The notes under the pieces are model-generated. The model did not search any database and had not been told where the DNA came from. It worked only from the letters and a program-made list of their open reading frames with translations. Positions 35,098 through 42,680 of a stretch of DNA of 64,000 nucleotides are shown in pieces (positions within the stretch are counted from its first letter, which is position 1; each line of letters begins with the position of its first letter). Source of the stretch: Williamwhitmania sp. (lineage in GTDB: Bacteria; Bacteroidota; Bacteroidia; Bacteroidales; Williamwhitmaniaceae); assembly GCA_035529935.1 (NCBI GenBank), contig DATKVT010000169.1:1-64000 (forward strand), read 5' to 3'. The position numbers and the translations under genes are program-made.

Positions 35098-35546
35098 TCC
35101 CTATTTTTTGTGTCTATCCATATTGTTACTGGACCATCGTTTACCAGATGAACCTGCATATGGGCACCAAATTTTCCTAAACCCACGCTCCTGCCAATTT
35201 TCTGTTCAAGCATTTCTACAAAAGTAAGATATATAGGTTCGGCCAATTCCGGTCGGGCGGCTTTTATGTATGACGGTCTATTTCCCTTCTTTGTAAGAGC
35301 ATGCAGGGTAAACTGGCTAACCACAATTGCATCACCGCCAACATCCATTATTGATTTGTTCATCACACCATCACTGTCATCGAAGATGCGAAGGTTTGCA
35401 ACTTTTGAGGAAAGCCACTCGCAATCATCATTCGTATCGGCCTCTTCCACGCCCAACAGAATCAGTATGCCTTCCTCTATTGAAGAAATTATCTCTCCAT
35501 TAGCCGCCACCGAAGCCTCGCTCACTCTTTGTAATAATGCTCGCAT
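35094..35546 (-). CDS. dtd: D-aminoacyl-tRNA deacylase (DTD)
   Basis: DTD removes D-amino acids (and glycine) from mischarged tRNA. The two signature motifs are both visible: SQFTL (about residues 77-81) and the C-terminal 'NDGPVT' Gly-Pro motif (about 136-141). The ATG at 35546 gives the standard start 'MRALLQRV'. An upstream in-frame ATG at 35561 would lie almost on the predicted transcription start. From 35546 the protein is about 150 residues, the usual length. It is the first gene of the dtd/MazG-like/deoC unit. Confidence 0.95.
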   Translation of the reverse strand: MRALLQRVSEASVAANGEIISSIEEGILILLGVEEADTNDDCEWLSSKVANLRIFDDSDGVMNKSIMDVGGDAIVVSQFTLHALTKKGNRPSYIKAARPELAEPIYLTFVEMLEQKIGRSVGLGKFGAHMQVHLVNDGPVTIWIDTKNRE

Positions 35547-35565
35547 AGCAAAACAGTTCAACTTA

Positions 35566-35597
35566 CAAATTTAGTATTTTGACCCATATTTGCTCAA
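35566..35597 (-). promoter_or_regulatory. Promoter of the dtd operon
   Basis: On the minus strand TTG (35595-35597) and TAAATTTG (35566-35573) with a 21-base spacer, 19 bases before the chosen dtd ATG. Confidence 0.6.
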
Positions 35598-35819
35598 AAT
35601 CAAAATAAAGGTCTTTAATAAGAACAATTTGGGTGTTTGTTATAGGAGGGATTTGATTTTCGCGCACAGTGTAACATTGACACGGAAATGCTCTTAAGCA
35701 CCTCATTGAATGAGTATTTAGAAAACAATCGCGGTGATTATCGAACAGCAGTTTATTAAGCGAAAAGGGTAAAATGGGTTGCTCTCTGTGGCCATTGAAA
35801 ATCAGGGGAACCAATCTCC

Positions 35820-35999
35820 ATGAGAATTGAAGGATCGACTACAATACTTATTGAAGGGAATATAGCAACAGCGGTAGGTGGCCGGCAGGTAAGTACTCTA
35901 AACCTAAGAAAAGCGGATTGTAAAAAAAGTGGATTGCTGGGAATAAAAAATATTACCCACAACATATACACACGAGGAGAAACGTTTCAACTTCCATAG
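35820..35999 (+). CDS. Possible small ORF or gene remnant (59 codons)
   Basis: The frame is open with an even residue composition and begins 'MRIEGSTTILIEGNIATAVG'. It can be extended upstream a few codons before a stop. There is no promoter, no known family and no neighbour suggesting a role. It may be a decayed fragment or chance. Confidence 0.2.
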   Translation: MRIEGSTTILIEGNIATAVGGRQVSTLNLRKADCKKSGLLGIKNITHNIYTRGETFQLP

Positions 36000-36019
36000 C
36001 AGCATAAATCAAAGGATTA

Positions 36020-36052
36020 AAAAACGGCGTTCAAGGTATCGAACGCCGTTAA
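36020..36052 (-). terminator. Terminator of pepE
   Basis: AACGGCGTTC / GAACGCCGTT, perfect 10-bp arms (36023-36050), with a T-run on the minus-strand side, directly after the pepE stop. Confidence 0.85.
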
Positions 36053-36054
36053 TA

Positions 36055-36762
36055 TTACTCAAAAAGGAAGTCAAGATCGTCCTCGGCAGTAACCTCCCTT
36101 GAAATTTTTCCACGCTTAAATACGCGCATTGTTTTGTCGCCCAATAGATGTATTCCGGCATCTTCTATCCTTAGCATAGATCCTTCACGGAGCCCAACCA
36201 CATAGATGTCTGGATCCATTTCAAGAAACTCCATTATTCGCTCTTCCCGAGTTTCGCCTGCATGTCCTGCCGGGTTGGCATCGATATAATGCGGATTCAG
36301 TTGAAAACGAATAAGGTTAAACGCGCTAAGGCTGTCCGGTTCTACAATAGGCATATCGTTGGTGGTGCATATAGTTGGACATGCAACATTTGAACCGGCA
36401 CTCCAGCCAACATACGGTGTTCCATCCAGAACGCGAAAACGAACCGCATCAATTAAGTCGTGCTGTTGAATAACCTTGAGCAATTTAAACGTGTTTCCAC
36501 CACCCACAACAATTGCCTCTGCTTCGTTCACCGATTTTTTATAGTTCTTTGAGCGATGCAATGACTCAACCTCAATTCCAATTTCCGCAAAACGCTGCTG
36601 AACCTTACTTTCATACTCGTCATAAGAAAATGTTACCGCAGCGAAGGGGAAAAAGAGGACCTTCTTAATTTTGCCACCAAAAAAGTTGTCGATAACGGGC
36701 ATCGGATATTTCAAATATGGCTGACCAGCCATGGTTGAATTGCTAATAAGTAAGAGTTTCAT
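36055..36762 (-). CDS. pepE: Dipeptidase E (alpha-aspartyl dipeptidase)
   Basis: This 235-residue peptidase of family S51 cleaves N-terminal Asp-X dipeptides. The nucleophile serine is in 'VGWSAGSNVA' (about 118-127), with the family's 'IVVGGGNTFKLL' loop (about 83-94), 'NPHYIDANPAGHAGETREERI' and a late 'GLREGSML' segment. The whole S51 fold length is present. A -7 element (TACATTTG on the minus strand, 36797-36804) lies 35 bases before the ATG. It is a single gene. Confidence 0.93.
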   Translation of the reverse strand: MKLLLISNSTMAGQPYLKYPMPVIDNFFGGKIKKVLFFPFAAVTFSYDEYESKVQQRFAEIGIEVESLHRSKNYKKSVNEAEAIVVGGGNTFKLLKVIQQHDLIDAVRFRVLDGTPYVGWSAGSNVACPTICTTNDMPIVEPDSLSAFNLIRFQLNPHYIDANPAGHAGETREERIMEFLEMDPDIYVVGLREGSMLRIEDAGIHLLGDKTMRVFKRGKISREVTAEDDLDFLFE

Positions 36763-36796
36763 TTTTAAAATTCTTCGTGAAATATTTCATTTTGCT

Positions 36797-36804
36797 CAAA
36801 TGTA
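36797..36804 (-). promoter_or_regulatory. -7 element of the pepE promoter
   Basis: TACATTTG on the minus strand, 35 bases upstream of the start codon. The nearest TTG is at a 16-base spacing, shorter than ideal. Confidence 0.45.
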
Positions 36805-36817
36805 ATTAGAAAAATTA

Positions 36818-38845
36818 TTACAATTGGACTCCAAACACCAAAATATCATCAACCTGCTCGTTGTCAGACTTCCATGAATCTAAGGTTTCTCCAAGTAGCC
36901 GTTTCTGCACATCCATTGGTTCCTTGTGGATTGAAAGCAAGGTTTTTCTAAAGAGTGAGCGTTTAAATTTTTGCCCATCAAGGCCACCAAATTGGTCAAC
37001 ATACCCATCTGAAAAAAGATAAACTAAGTCACCCTTGGTCAGTTGAATCACATGATTTGTAAACAATCGAGATTCAAACTTACCGGCATGTCCTATGGGC
37101 ATTAAATCGGCAGCATATTCTACCAACTCACCTTGGTGGATGAGATAAAGAGGATTGTGGGCTCCGGAGAACTGTAGCGTTGAATCACTGGTATTAAACA
37201 CACATAAGGCAATATCCATTCCGTCGTGCGGTTCATTCATACTGCCCTTTTGATGAAGAGCCTGTTTTACATCCAACCGGAGCTTATCGAGTATTTGCGA
37301 AGGAGTTAAATTCGGACCTTCGGAAACAATTTGGTTGAGTATGGTAAATCCCAGCATGCTCATGAAGGCACCCGGAACGCCATGACCAGTGCAATCAACT
37401 GCGGCAAAATAAATTCTATTCTTGTTCACTGAGAACCAGTAAAAATCGCCACTTACAATATCGCGTGGTTTAAAAAAGATAAAGTGGTTTGGGAAATGTT
37501 GCCTTATTAATTCGGTTGGAGGTAGAACTGCTGATTGAATCTTACTAGCGTAAGTAATGCTTTCGGTAATTTTTCGCTGCTCACGCAACAGTGCATTAAA
37601 AAGCCTCCTCTTCTTTTGGTTTTCAGTTATAAGCAAAACCGAAAGAATGGCAAATCCAAGTAAGGTAACGCCACCATAAAGTAGCATGCGCTTTTGATTT
37701 TGAATCTGAATTTGCTGTTTCAACAACTCCTGCTCCTTCTTAACCGACTCATACTTCGTTTGTATTTCTGCAATCTGTTTTTGTGTCTCCGTCCCGCTTA
37801 TGGAGTCCTTCATCGCCGTATATGATTTGTAGGCATCAAGCGCGAGTGAATAATTCTTGGTCTTAAGATAAAGCGTTGATAGCGATTCATAAATCACTTC
37901 CTGGGATTCGCTTTGACCAATTTGAATGGCGAGAGAGAGAGCTTCCTTCATCGATTTCTCGGCTTGCGGGTATCTCCCCAATCCCATATAATCGAGTCCA
38001 AGATTATTTTCTGAATATATCATTCGCTCCTTCATACCTAACTCCTTAAACAATTGGTAAGAGGAGAGATGTTTTGCAAGTGCGAGCTTAAAATCGCCCA
38101 GCTTATATAAGATGCTTCCAATATTGTCATCAAGGATTGCAACCCCAAATCGGCTTCCCAAAGAATCGTATATGTGGCGTGCAAACTGGTAGTGGTAAAG
38201 CGCCTTTGGCAAATTCCCCATTTCAGAATAAGCGCCACCAATGTTATTTTCGGCTCCAGCCAAATAGAGCTTATTAGGACTTTTGCGCGCAAAATCAGCA
38301 TACTTTAAAAAGTATGCTATGGCAAGCTTAAAGTTGTTTTGGAAATAGTATATCTGCCCAATGTTGTTGTTGGCCATACCAATTCCCTTCGGATAAGCAG
38401 CTTTTGTATATTCATCTAACGCAGCAATAAAGTTGGAGAGCGCTATATCGTAATTACCCATAGATTTATAGACCAATCCTAAATCATTATTAACATCGGC
38501 CAATTCTCTAGCATTGGTTTCTGGGTTTAAGACCGATAATGCCTGCTTGTAGCTATCTATCGCCTTCTGAAAATCACCCTTGTAAAAATGGAAATATCCA
38601 ATCTTATGGTTGGCCAAGCCAATTAACTTTGCGTCATCCATTTCCGTAGCAAGGTCAAGTGCTTGGTGCACGTATTGCATTCCAACACCGCCGCTATCCC
38701 TGTAGATTTGAGACAATTCAAAAAGAGCACTTATCTTGGTAGTGTCAGGAATATTGCCTGATAATAATTTTTTTAGGCTGTCGGTTTGAGCAATCAGATT
38801 AGCGAAAACGAACAGAGTAGAGCATAGGAGTATAAACTTTTTCAT
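36818..38845 (-). CDS. TPR protein with SpoIIE-type PP2C phosphatase domain
   Basis: This 675-residue protein has a signal peptide (about 1-19) and about eight periplasmic tetratricopeptide repeats (about 30-365). One membrane helix (about 385-405) and a coiled coil precede a cytoplasmic SpoIIE phosphatase domain (about 440-675). The domain has metal-site motifs 'SGDFYWF' and 'AVDCTGHGVPGAFMS', plus 'LFSDGYVDQFGG'. SpoIIE phosphatases typically dephosphorylate an anti-sigma antagonist in partner switching. No STAS or RsbW-like gene is adjacent. The TPR region shares architecture with the TPR kinase at 26-28.5 kb, suggesting related periplasmic input. Confidence 0.9.
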   Translation of the reverse strand: MKKFILLCSTLFVFANLIAQTDSLKKLLSGNIPDTTKISALFELSQIYRDSGGVGMQYVHQALDLATEMDDAKLIGLANHKIGYFHFYKGDFQKAIDSYKQALSVLNPETNARELADVNNDLGLVYKSMGNYDIALSNFIAALDEYTKAAYPKGIGMANNNIGQIYYFQNNFKLAIAYFLKYADFARKSPNKLYLAGAENNIGGAYSEMGNLPKALYHYQFARHIYDSLGSRFGVAILDDNIGSILYKLGDFKLALAKHLSSYQLFKELGMKERMIYSENNLGLDYMGLGRYPQAEKSMKEALSLAIQIGQSESQEVIYESLSTLYLKTKNYSLALDAYKSYTAMKDSISGTETQKQIAEIQTKYESVKKEQELLKQQIQIQNQKRMLLYGGVTLLGFAILSVLLITENQKKRRLFNALLREQRKITESITYASKIQSAVLPPTELIRQHFPNHFIFFKPRDIVSGDFYWFSVNKNRIYFAAVDCTGHGVPGAFMSMLGFTILNQIVSEGPNLTPSQILDKLRLDVKQALHQKGSMNEPHDGMDIALCVFNTSDSTLQFSGAHNPLYLIHQGELVEYAADLMPIGHAGKFESRLFTNHVIQLTKGDLVYLFSDGYVDQFGGLDGQKFKRSLFRKTLLSIHKEPMDVQKRLLGETLDSWKSDNEQVDDILVFGVQL

Positions 38846-38885
38846 ATTGGTAGGTTAACATCCCCCAATATACAAAATAGCAAAA

Positions 38886-38926
38886 ACAAAAGCTGGGTTT
38901 CTCCCGTGAGAACACCCAGCTTTTAG
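38886..38926 (-). terminator. Terminator of the outer-membrane protein gene
   Basis: AAAGCTGGGT / ACCCAGCTTT arms with a T-run on the minus-strand side, about 20 bases after the stop at 38947. Confidence 0.75.
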
Positions 38927-38946
38927 TAAGCGTATATTGTTAATTA

Positions 38947-39918
38947 TTAAAACCCTAGAAGCACAAGGCCGATGTTGAATGGGTATACCTCCGGGCCCTT
39001 GTCATTTTCAAATAAAGCAACGGGATAGTAAGTAGCATAAAGGTTGATAAATTTATATCCTATCCTAGCATGAAATCCGTACCGAAGCGTTGCTAAATTG
39101 TAGTCATTTCTATTCTTATCTTTTTGCTTTTGGCCACCAGCTTGGTAAACAACCTTTGTATGCGAGCCCAACTTAACTCCGCCTATTACACCCCCCGAAA
39201 TGTAAAACCTATCTTTCCCAGAAGGAACCTGAAACTCTAGTAAAAGAGGAATATTGAGATAGGTCGAGGTGAGTTTCGACTTAGTTAGATTTACGCCACC
39301 ATTAATGTAGCTACTGTCGGCAACCGTAACACCAGCATCATTTTTCATAAGGCTAATGTTGTTGCTTAGACGAAAATTATTCACTTCCAACCCCATCCCT
39401 GTAACAATTCCCATATGCTGGTGAGCAAAAGGAACTGCATACTCTAAAAAGTTAAGATTGAAGTTTATGGATTTACCAGAATTTAGATCCATAATTGCAT
39501 CATCGCCTTTTAAACTCATGGACTTACTGCTTGATAGGAGACCGTTTAATCCCAGCTCCACACCTGCCCAATGCGGTTCAAAGCCTTTGTTGTGCCTCCG
39601 ATTCCAAAACTCATTATCCCAGTCAACGTTTTTATCCTTATCCTTACCAATGGTCGTGATCTCAACGGAGGTGTTGTTTCCTTTATCGATCACGGTGAGC
39701 ACTTTTTTACCAAACTTAATTTTGGTGGTATCCGACTTGCTGGATATGGTTGCAATGTTGGTGGATAAATCCAATGTGTCATGCTTGTTTTGCGGAACAA
39801 AAAGTGTGGTGTCCCTGCCCTCCAGCCTATTTAAGGTTGCTTGTGGATTATCTTGTGCAACAACACATGTAGTAACTGCAACTAAGCTGATTATTAAAGT
39901 AACGATTTTTGTTGTCAT
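38947..39918 (-). CDS. Outer-membrane beta-barrel protein, PorT-like
   Basis: This 323-residue protein (from ATG 39918) has a signal peptide ending 'TCVVAQ'. A polar linker (about 20-100) precedes a C-terminal outer-membrane beta-barrel (about 110-323) of alternating aromatic and polar strands ending 'NIGLVLLGF'. An in-frame ATG at 39963 would add 15 non-signal residues in front, so 39918 is preferred. It follows an ECF sigma factor and a putative anti-sigma factor in one direction, and is probably a regulon member or the envelope sensor of that set. The exact function is unknown. Confidence 0.75.
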   Translation of the reverse strand: MTTKIVTLIISLVAVTTCVVAQDNPQATLNRLEGRDTTLFVPQNKHDTLDLSTNIATISSKSDTTKIKFGKKVLTVIDKGNNTSVEITTIGKDKDKNVDWDNEFWNRRHNKGFEPHWAGVELGLNGLLSSSKSMSLKGDDAIMDLNSGKSINFNLNFLEYAVPFAHQHMGIVTGMGLEVNNFRLSNNISLMKNDAGVTVADSSYINGGVNLTKSKLTSTYLNIPLLLEFQVPSGKDRFYISGGVIGGVKLGSHTKVVYQAGGQKQKDKNRNDYNLATLRYGFHARIGYKFINLYATYYPVALFENDKGPEVYPFNIGLVLLGF

Positions 39919-40044
39919 AGCAATTAGTTTTAATTGTTCTGTATTTATCCGTGCGACGCACAACCACCATTAAAAGTTACAGAGTAAAAATTTTTCTTGC
40001 CTCTCAAGTGAATTTATAGCTAGAGAAAAAGCTAATAGACGAAG

Positions 40045-41142
40045 CTATAAAGTTTTTGAAATAGCGAGTAACTTTGTATCAATGCTGATTTTTTTGAGAT
40101 TACCTTCTGCATCATATTGCTTATCGACTTTTACAGGGAATCCAAAAATTCGAGCAATTCCGCTAATACTTGCTTGAGCATACTCCCATGCACGTGCTTT
40201 CCCTACCGCCTTTTTAACCTGCTTCTGATCAATCCCCGCGGCATTCGAAACCTTCTCTGCGAGGAATTCTCCAACGGTTTGGTAATTAGCAGGAGTTGAT
40301 TTAACCTCTATCGGACGAATTTTTATTACCCTAGGGGTTGTAGCCAGAAGGCTTGGATTATTAATCACCACCTTGGGAGTTATTGGACTAAGTTCGGCAA
40401 CCTCGATGTCGGACCTTACAACCGCCTTCCTTTCAAGGTTAGGTTGAGATGCTTCCGCCATTTTCAATCCATTCGCACGCGTTGAACGAATCTTCAAAGC
40501 GCCAGATTGAGAACGATTACTGGCGAAACGATTGTCCACATGAACTTCTGTAGAACTAGACTTTGACGACAATTTTATAGCCAAGTTCTGCTCAATAGGA
40601 GCTGAGGCACTAGCAATAACTCTCTGCTGTTGATGATCTCTCCAAACAGGAATAGTAAAAATTAATAACACTGCAGCAACGGAAGCCGCAGCATAATACC
40701 AACGGAGGTGCTGATTACCAACAATATCGAAACGTTTTAATGATTTCTTATAGGGATAGGAAATGTTCTCAGGTAAAAGCTTGACCCTTTCGAACAGAGC
40801 CGCTTCAGTAGAAAGCTCACCCGGTTTCTCACATATCCTTTTAAGTTCAGATAATTCAGAATTTGATGCATCGCCTTCGAGACGCGCAACACAAAGCCAG
40901 GAAAACTCATCAAACTCTTCACCCACAAAAACGACCTTTTTCAACCGCACTTTTTCAGTAAAAACATCTTTCCCTTGCGAAAGTATTGGCATGTCAACAT
41001 TACTCATCGAGAGGTATTCATCTAGTAGATCATGATTCTCCTCCATAAAGGCCAATAGTTCATCGGCTTCCCTTTCGGAGAGCCGTCCCTCCGAAAAGTC
41101 AATCAACGTTGTTCTGTAGTTATGTCGATTAATGTTAGCCAT
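40045..41142 (-). CDS. Putative membrane anti-sigma factor
   Basis: This 365-residue protein has an N-terminal acidic cytoplasmic part (about 1-165, beginning 'NYRTTLIDFSEGRLSEREADELLAFMEEN'). One membrane helix (about 170-190, 'WYYAAASVAAVLLIFTIPVW') and a Ser/Ala/Lys-rich periplasmic part (about 195-365) follow. It starts 6 bases after the ECF sigma gene, in the usual place of a cognate anti-sigma factor. No zinc-binding ASD (HxxxCxxC) motif is seen. The first 45 residues, with a leading 'L.EGRLSEREA..L..F', match the short regulatory N-terminus typical of Bacteroidota anti-sigma proteins. The role is inferred from position and topology. Confidence 0.65.
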   Translation of the reverse strand: MANINRHNYRTTLIDFSEGRLSEREADELLAFMEENHDLLDEYLSMSNVDMPILSQGKDVFTEKVRLKKVVFVGEEFDEFSWLCVARLEGDASNSELSELKRICEKPGELSTEAALFERVKLLPENISYPYKKSLKRFDIVGNQHLRWYYAAASVAAVLLIFTIPVWRDHQQQRVIASASAPIEQNLAIKLSSKSSSTEVHVDNRFASNRSQSGALKIRSTRANGLKMAEASQPNLERKAVVRSDIEVAELSPITPKVVINNPSLLATTPRVIKIRPIEVKSTPANYQTVGEFLAEKVSNAAGIDQKQVKKAVGKARAWEYAQASISGIARIFGFPVKVDKQYDAEGNLKKISIDTKLLAISKTL

Positions 41143-41147
41143 AGCAA

Positions 41148-41633
41148 CTATATTACCATCTCCAAACTTCCAATGTATGTTTTAAGAAAAACCCTTGCTC
41201 TGTAAATATAAACCTTTACCTGTGATTCGTTTAGTCCAGTTATCTCACCTATCTCTTCATATGAGTAGCCCTCATAGTCCCGCAGCAAAATTACGTTGCG
41301 CTGAATTTCTGGTAGCTGTTGAACTGCTCTGTGAAGCAGCTCGTTAATGTCAGAGTAATGTTCGCTATGTGACATATCTTCCGAAGGAGCCGCCTCCATT
41401 CCAACGAGCCGCTTCTCCTTTCGAATTAAGTCAATCATTGTGTGGTAGGCAATGCTAAAAAGATATGGTTTTGATTTCTCAAAGGAAACCTCACCCACTT
41501 TAACCCACAATTTTTCAAAGGAATCCTGTACAACGTCTTTCGCCTTATCTTCATCCTTAATGTTTTTAAGAATAAAGCGATAAACATTATCAGCATATAG
41601 GTCCACGCAAAGGTTGTACTCCTTAGTATTCAT
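41148..41633 (-). CDS. ECF sigma-70 family RNA polymerase sigma factor
   Basis: This 161-residue sigma factor has sigma2 (about 10-75, 'DKAKDVVQDSFEKLWVK') and sigma4 (about 100-155). The sigma4 helix-turn-helix is 'YEGYSYEEIGEITGLNESQVKVYIYRAR'. It is the first gene of a three-gene set with the putative anti-sigma factor and an outer-membrane barrel protein. No FecR/TonB-receptor signature is present, so this is not the common polysaccharide-utilisation sigma. It more likely directs an envelope-related regulon. Confidence 0.95.
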   Translation of the reverse strand: MNTKEYNLCVDLYADNVYRFILKNIKDEDKAKDVVQDSFEKLWVKVGEVSFEKSKPYLFSIAYHTMIDLIRKEKRLVGMEAAPSEDMSHSEHYSDINELLHRAVQQLPEIQRNVILLRDYEGYSYEEIGEITGLNESQVKVYIYRARVFLKTYIGSLEMVI

Positions 41634-41770
41634 CTTTTAGCAAATCATGGTTAGGACGCATAACTTTTCGAAAAGTTACAGCGAATTCTTACTATTCTCA
41701 ACATGTTTTTAAAATCGCCTATAAAGCAGAGGTCTGTTGATCTATGACCATATATAAAAACTAATTAGAA

Positions 41771-41842
41771 ATGAATTGGATGCACCAGAAATCTACAAAA
41801 AAGTTAATTTTACCCCAAAACTCAATAAAACCAATGACATGA
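41771..41842 (+). CDS. Possible leader peptide upstream of the e(P4)-type phosphatase
   Basis: An ATG at 41771 opens a 23-codon frame beginning 'MNWMHQKSTKK'. It closes at TGA 41840-41842, overlapping the ATG of the phosphatase (41839) as ATGA. This geometry would couple translation of the two. It may be chance. Confidence 0.3.
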   Translation: MNWMHQKSTKKLILPQNSIKPMT

Positions 41843-42633
41843 AAAGAATTTCGAGCCTATTAATTCTGGCTGTGGTGGTAGCATCGTGCAACAAAGCACC
41901 TCAACCTGCAACTGTAAGCACATGCGATACAACACAGAACAACTTACTTTTACCGGTGGTTTGGTATCAGGCCTCAGCAGAAATGGAGGCGCTTTACATT
42001 CAAGGCTTCAATATTGCCAAAATGCAGCTGGCTGAGATCGTAAAAAAAGAAAAAGGCAAGCTCGCCGTTGTGGTAGACATTGACGAAACCATGCTTAACA
42101 ATAGCCCACTTGAGGCCGAATTTATCAAGCAAAACAAAGGGTATAGCAAAGCTTTTTGGAACGAATGGACATCGAAGGCTTCAGCGAAAGCAACTCCCGG
42201 GTCGGTTGAATTTGCAAATTATGCCAAGAGTAAGGGCGTTGAAATATTTTACATCTCCAACCGCGACAGCTCCGAACTTGGCGTAACCATTGCCAATCTA
42301 AAAAGCGTTGGATTTCCTTATGCTGATTCCCTACACTGCCTGTTCAAAACAAACACCAGCGATAAGGAATCCCGTCGCCAAAAAGTTGCTCATACCCACA
42401 AAATTATTCTACTTATCGGCGACAACCTTGGCGACTTTGCTGAAGTATTCGACCTCAGGCGTGGAAATTTTGGAAAGGAAGACGTTGACAGCCTAAAAGC
42501 CTTGTTTGGCAGTCGGTATATCATTCTTCCTAACCCAATGTATGGCGACTGGGACAGAGCCCTCGCCCGTGGAAAGAAACTTACTACTTGCGAAAAAGAC
42601 AGCGCAAGACGAAGCGTTCTTAAAGGTTTTTAA
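41839..42633 (+). CDS. Acid phosphatase / 5'-nucleotidase lipoprotein, e(P4) family
   Basis: This 264-residue class C (HAD superfamily) acid phosphatase starts at the ATG at 41839. Its lipoprotein signal 'LLILAVVVASC' has the lipobox cysteine at about residue 16. HAD motif I is 'VVDIDETMLNN' (DxDxT, about 80-90), followed by 'FYISNRDS' (motif II) and a late 'LIGDNLGDF' (motif IV). The family hydrolyses NMN and other nucleotides outside the cytoplasmic membrane and supports NAD scavenging. An in-frame TTG at 41776 would precede the signal and is not favoured. It is a single gene with a strong convergent terminator behind it. Confidence 0.9.
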   Translation: MKRISSLLILAVVVASCNKAPQPATVSTCDTTQNNLLLPVVWYQASAEMEALYIQGFNIAKMQLAEIVKKEKGKLAVVVDIDETMLNNSPLEAEFIKQNKGYSKAFWNEWTSKASAKATPGSVEFANYAKSKGVEIFYISNRDSSELGVTIANLKSVGFPYADSLHCLFKTNTSDKESRRQKVAHTHKIILLIGDNLGDFAEVFDLRRGNFGKEDVDSLKALFGSRYIILPNPMYGDWDRALARGKKLTTCEKDSARRSVLKGF

Positions 42634-42652
42634 AGGTTCCTCTTTCGATTAA

Positions 42653-42680
42653 GAAAGGCCTCCAGTGCGAGGCCTTTTTT
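42653..42680. terminator. Bidirectional terminator
   Basis: AAGGCCTC-cagtgc-GAGGCCTT followed by a T-run, between the convergent phosphatase and hybrid kinase genes. Confidence 0.85.

Larger units (their letters stand above)
35547..36054. other. Intergenic gap, dtd / pepE
   Basis: About 500 bases between two minus-strand genes. It holds the dtd promoter on the left and the pepE terminator on the right. In between is an AT-rich stretch whose best open frame (plus strand, ATG at 35820, stop at 35997-35999, 59 codons) has a protein-like start 'MRIEGSTTILIEGN' but no recognisable family. Confidence 0.35.

Noticed and set aside
35563-35971. Minus-strand open frames of 71-83 codons upstream of dtd
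   Set aside because: No start context, no homology signal, and they overlap the dtd promoter.
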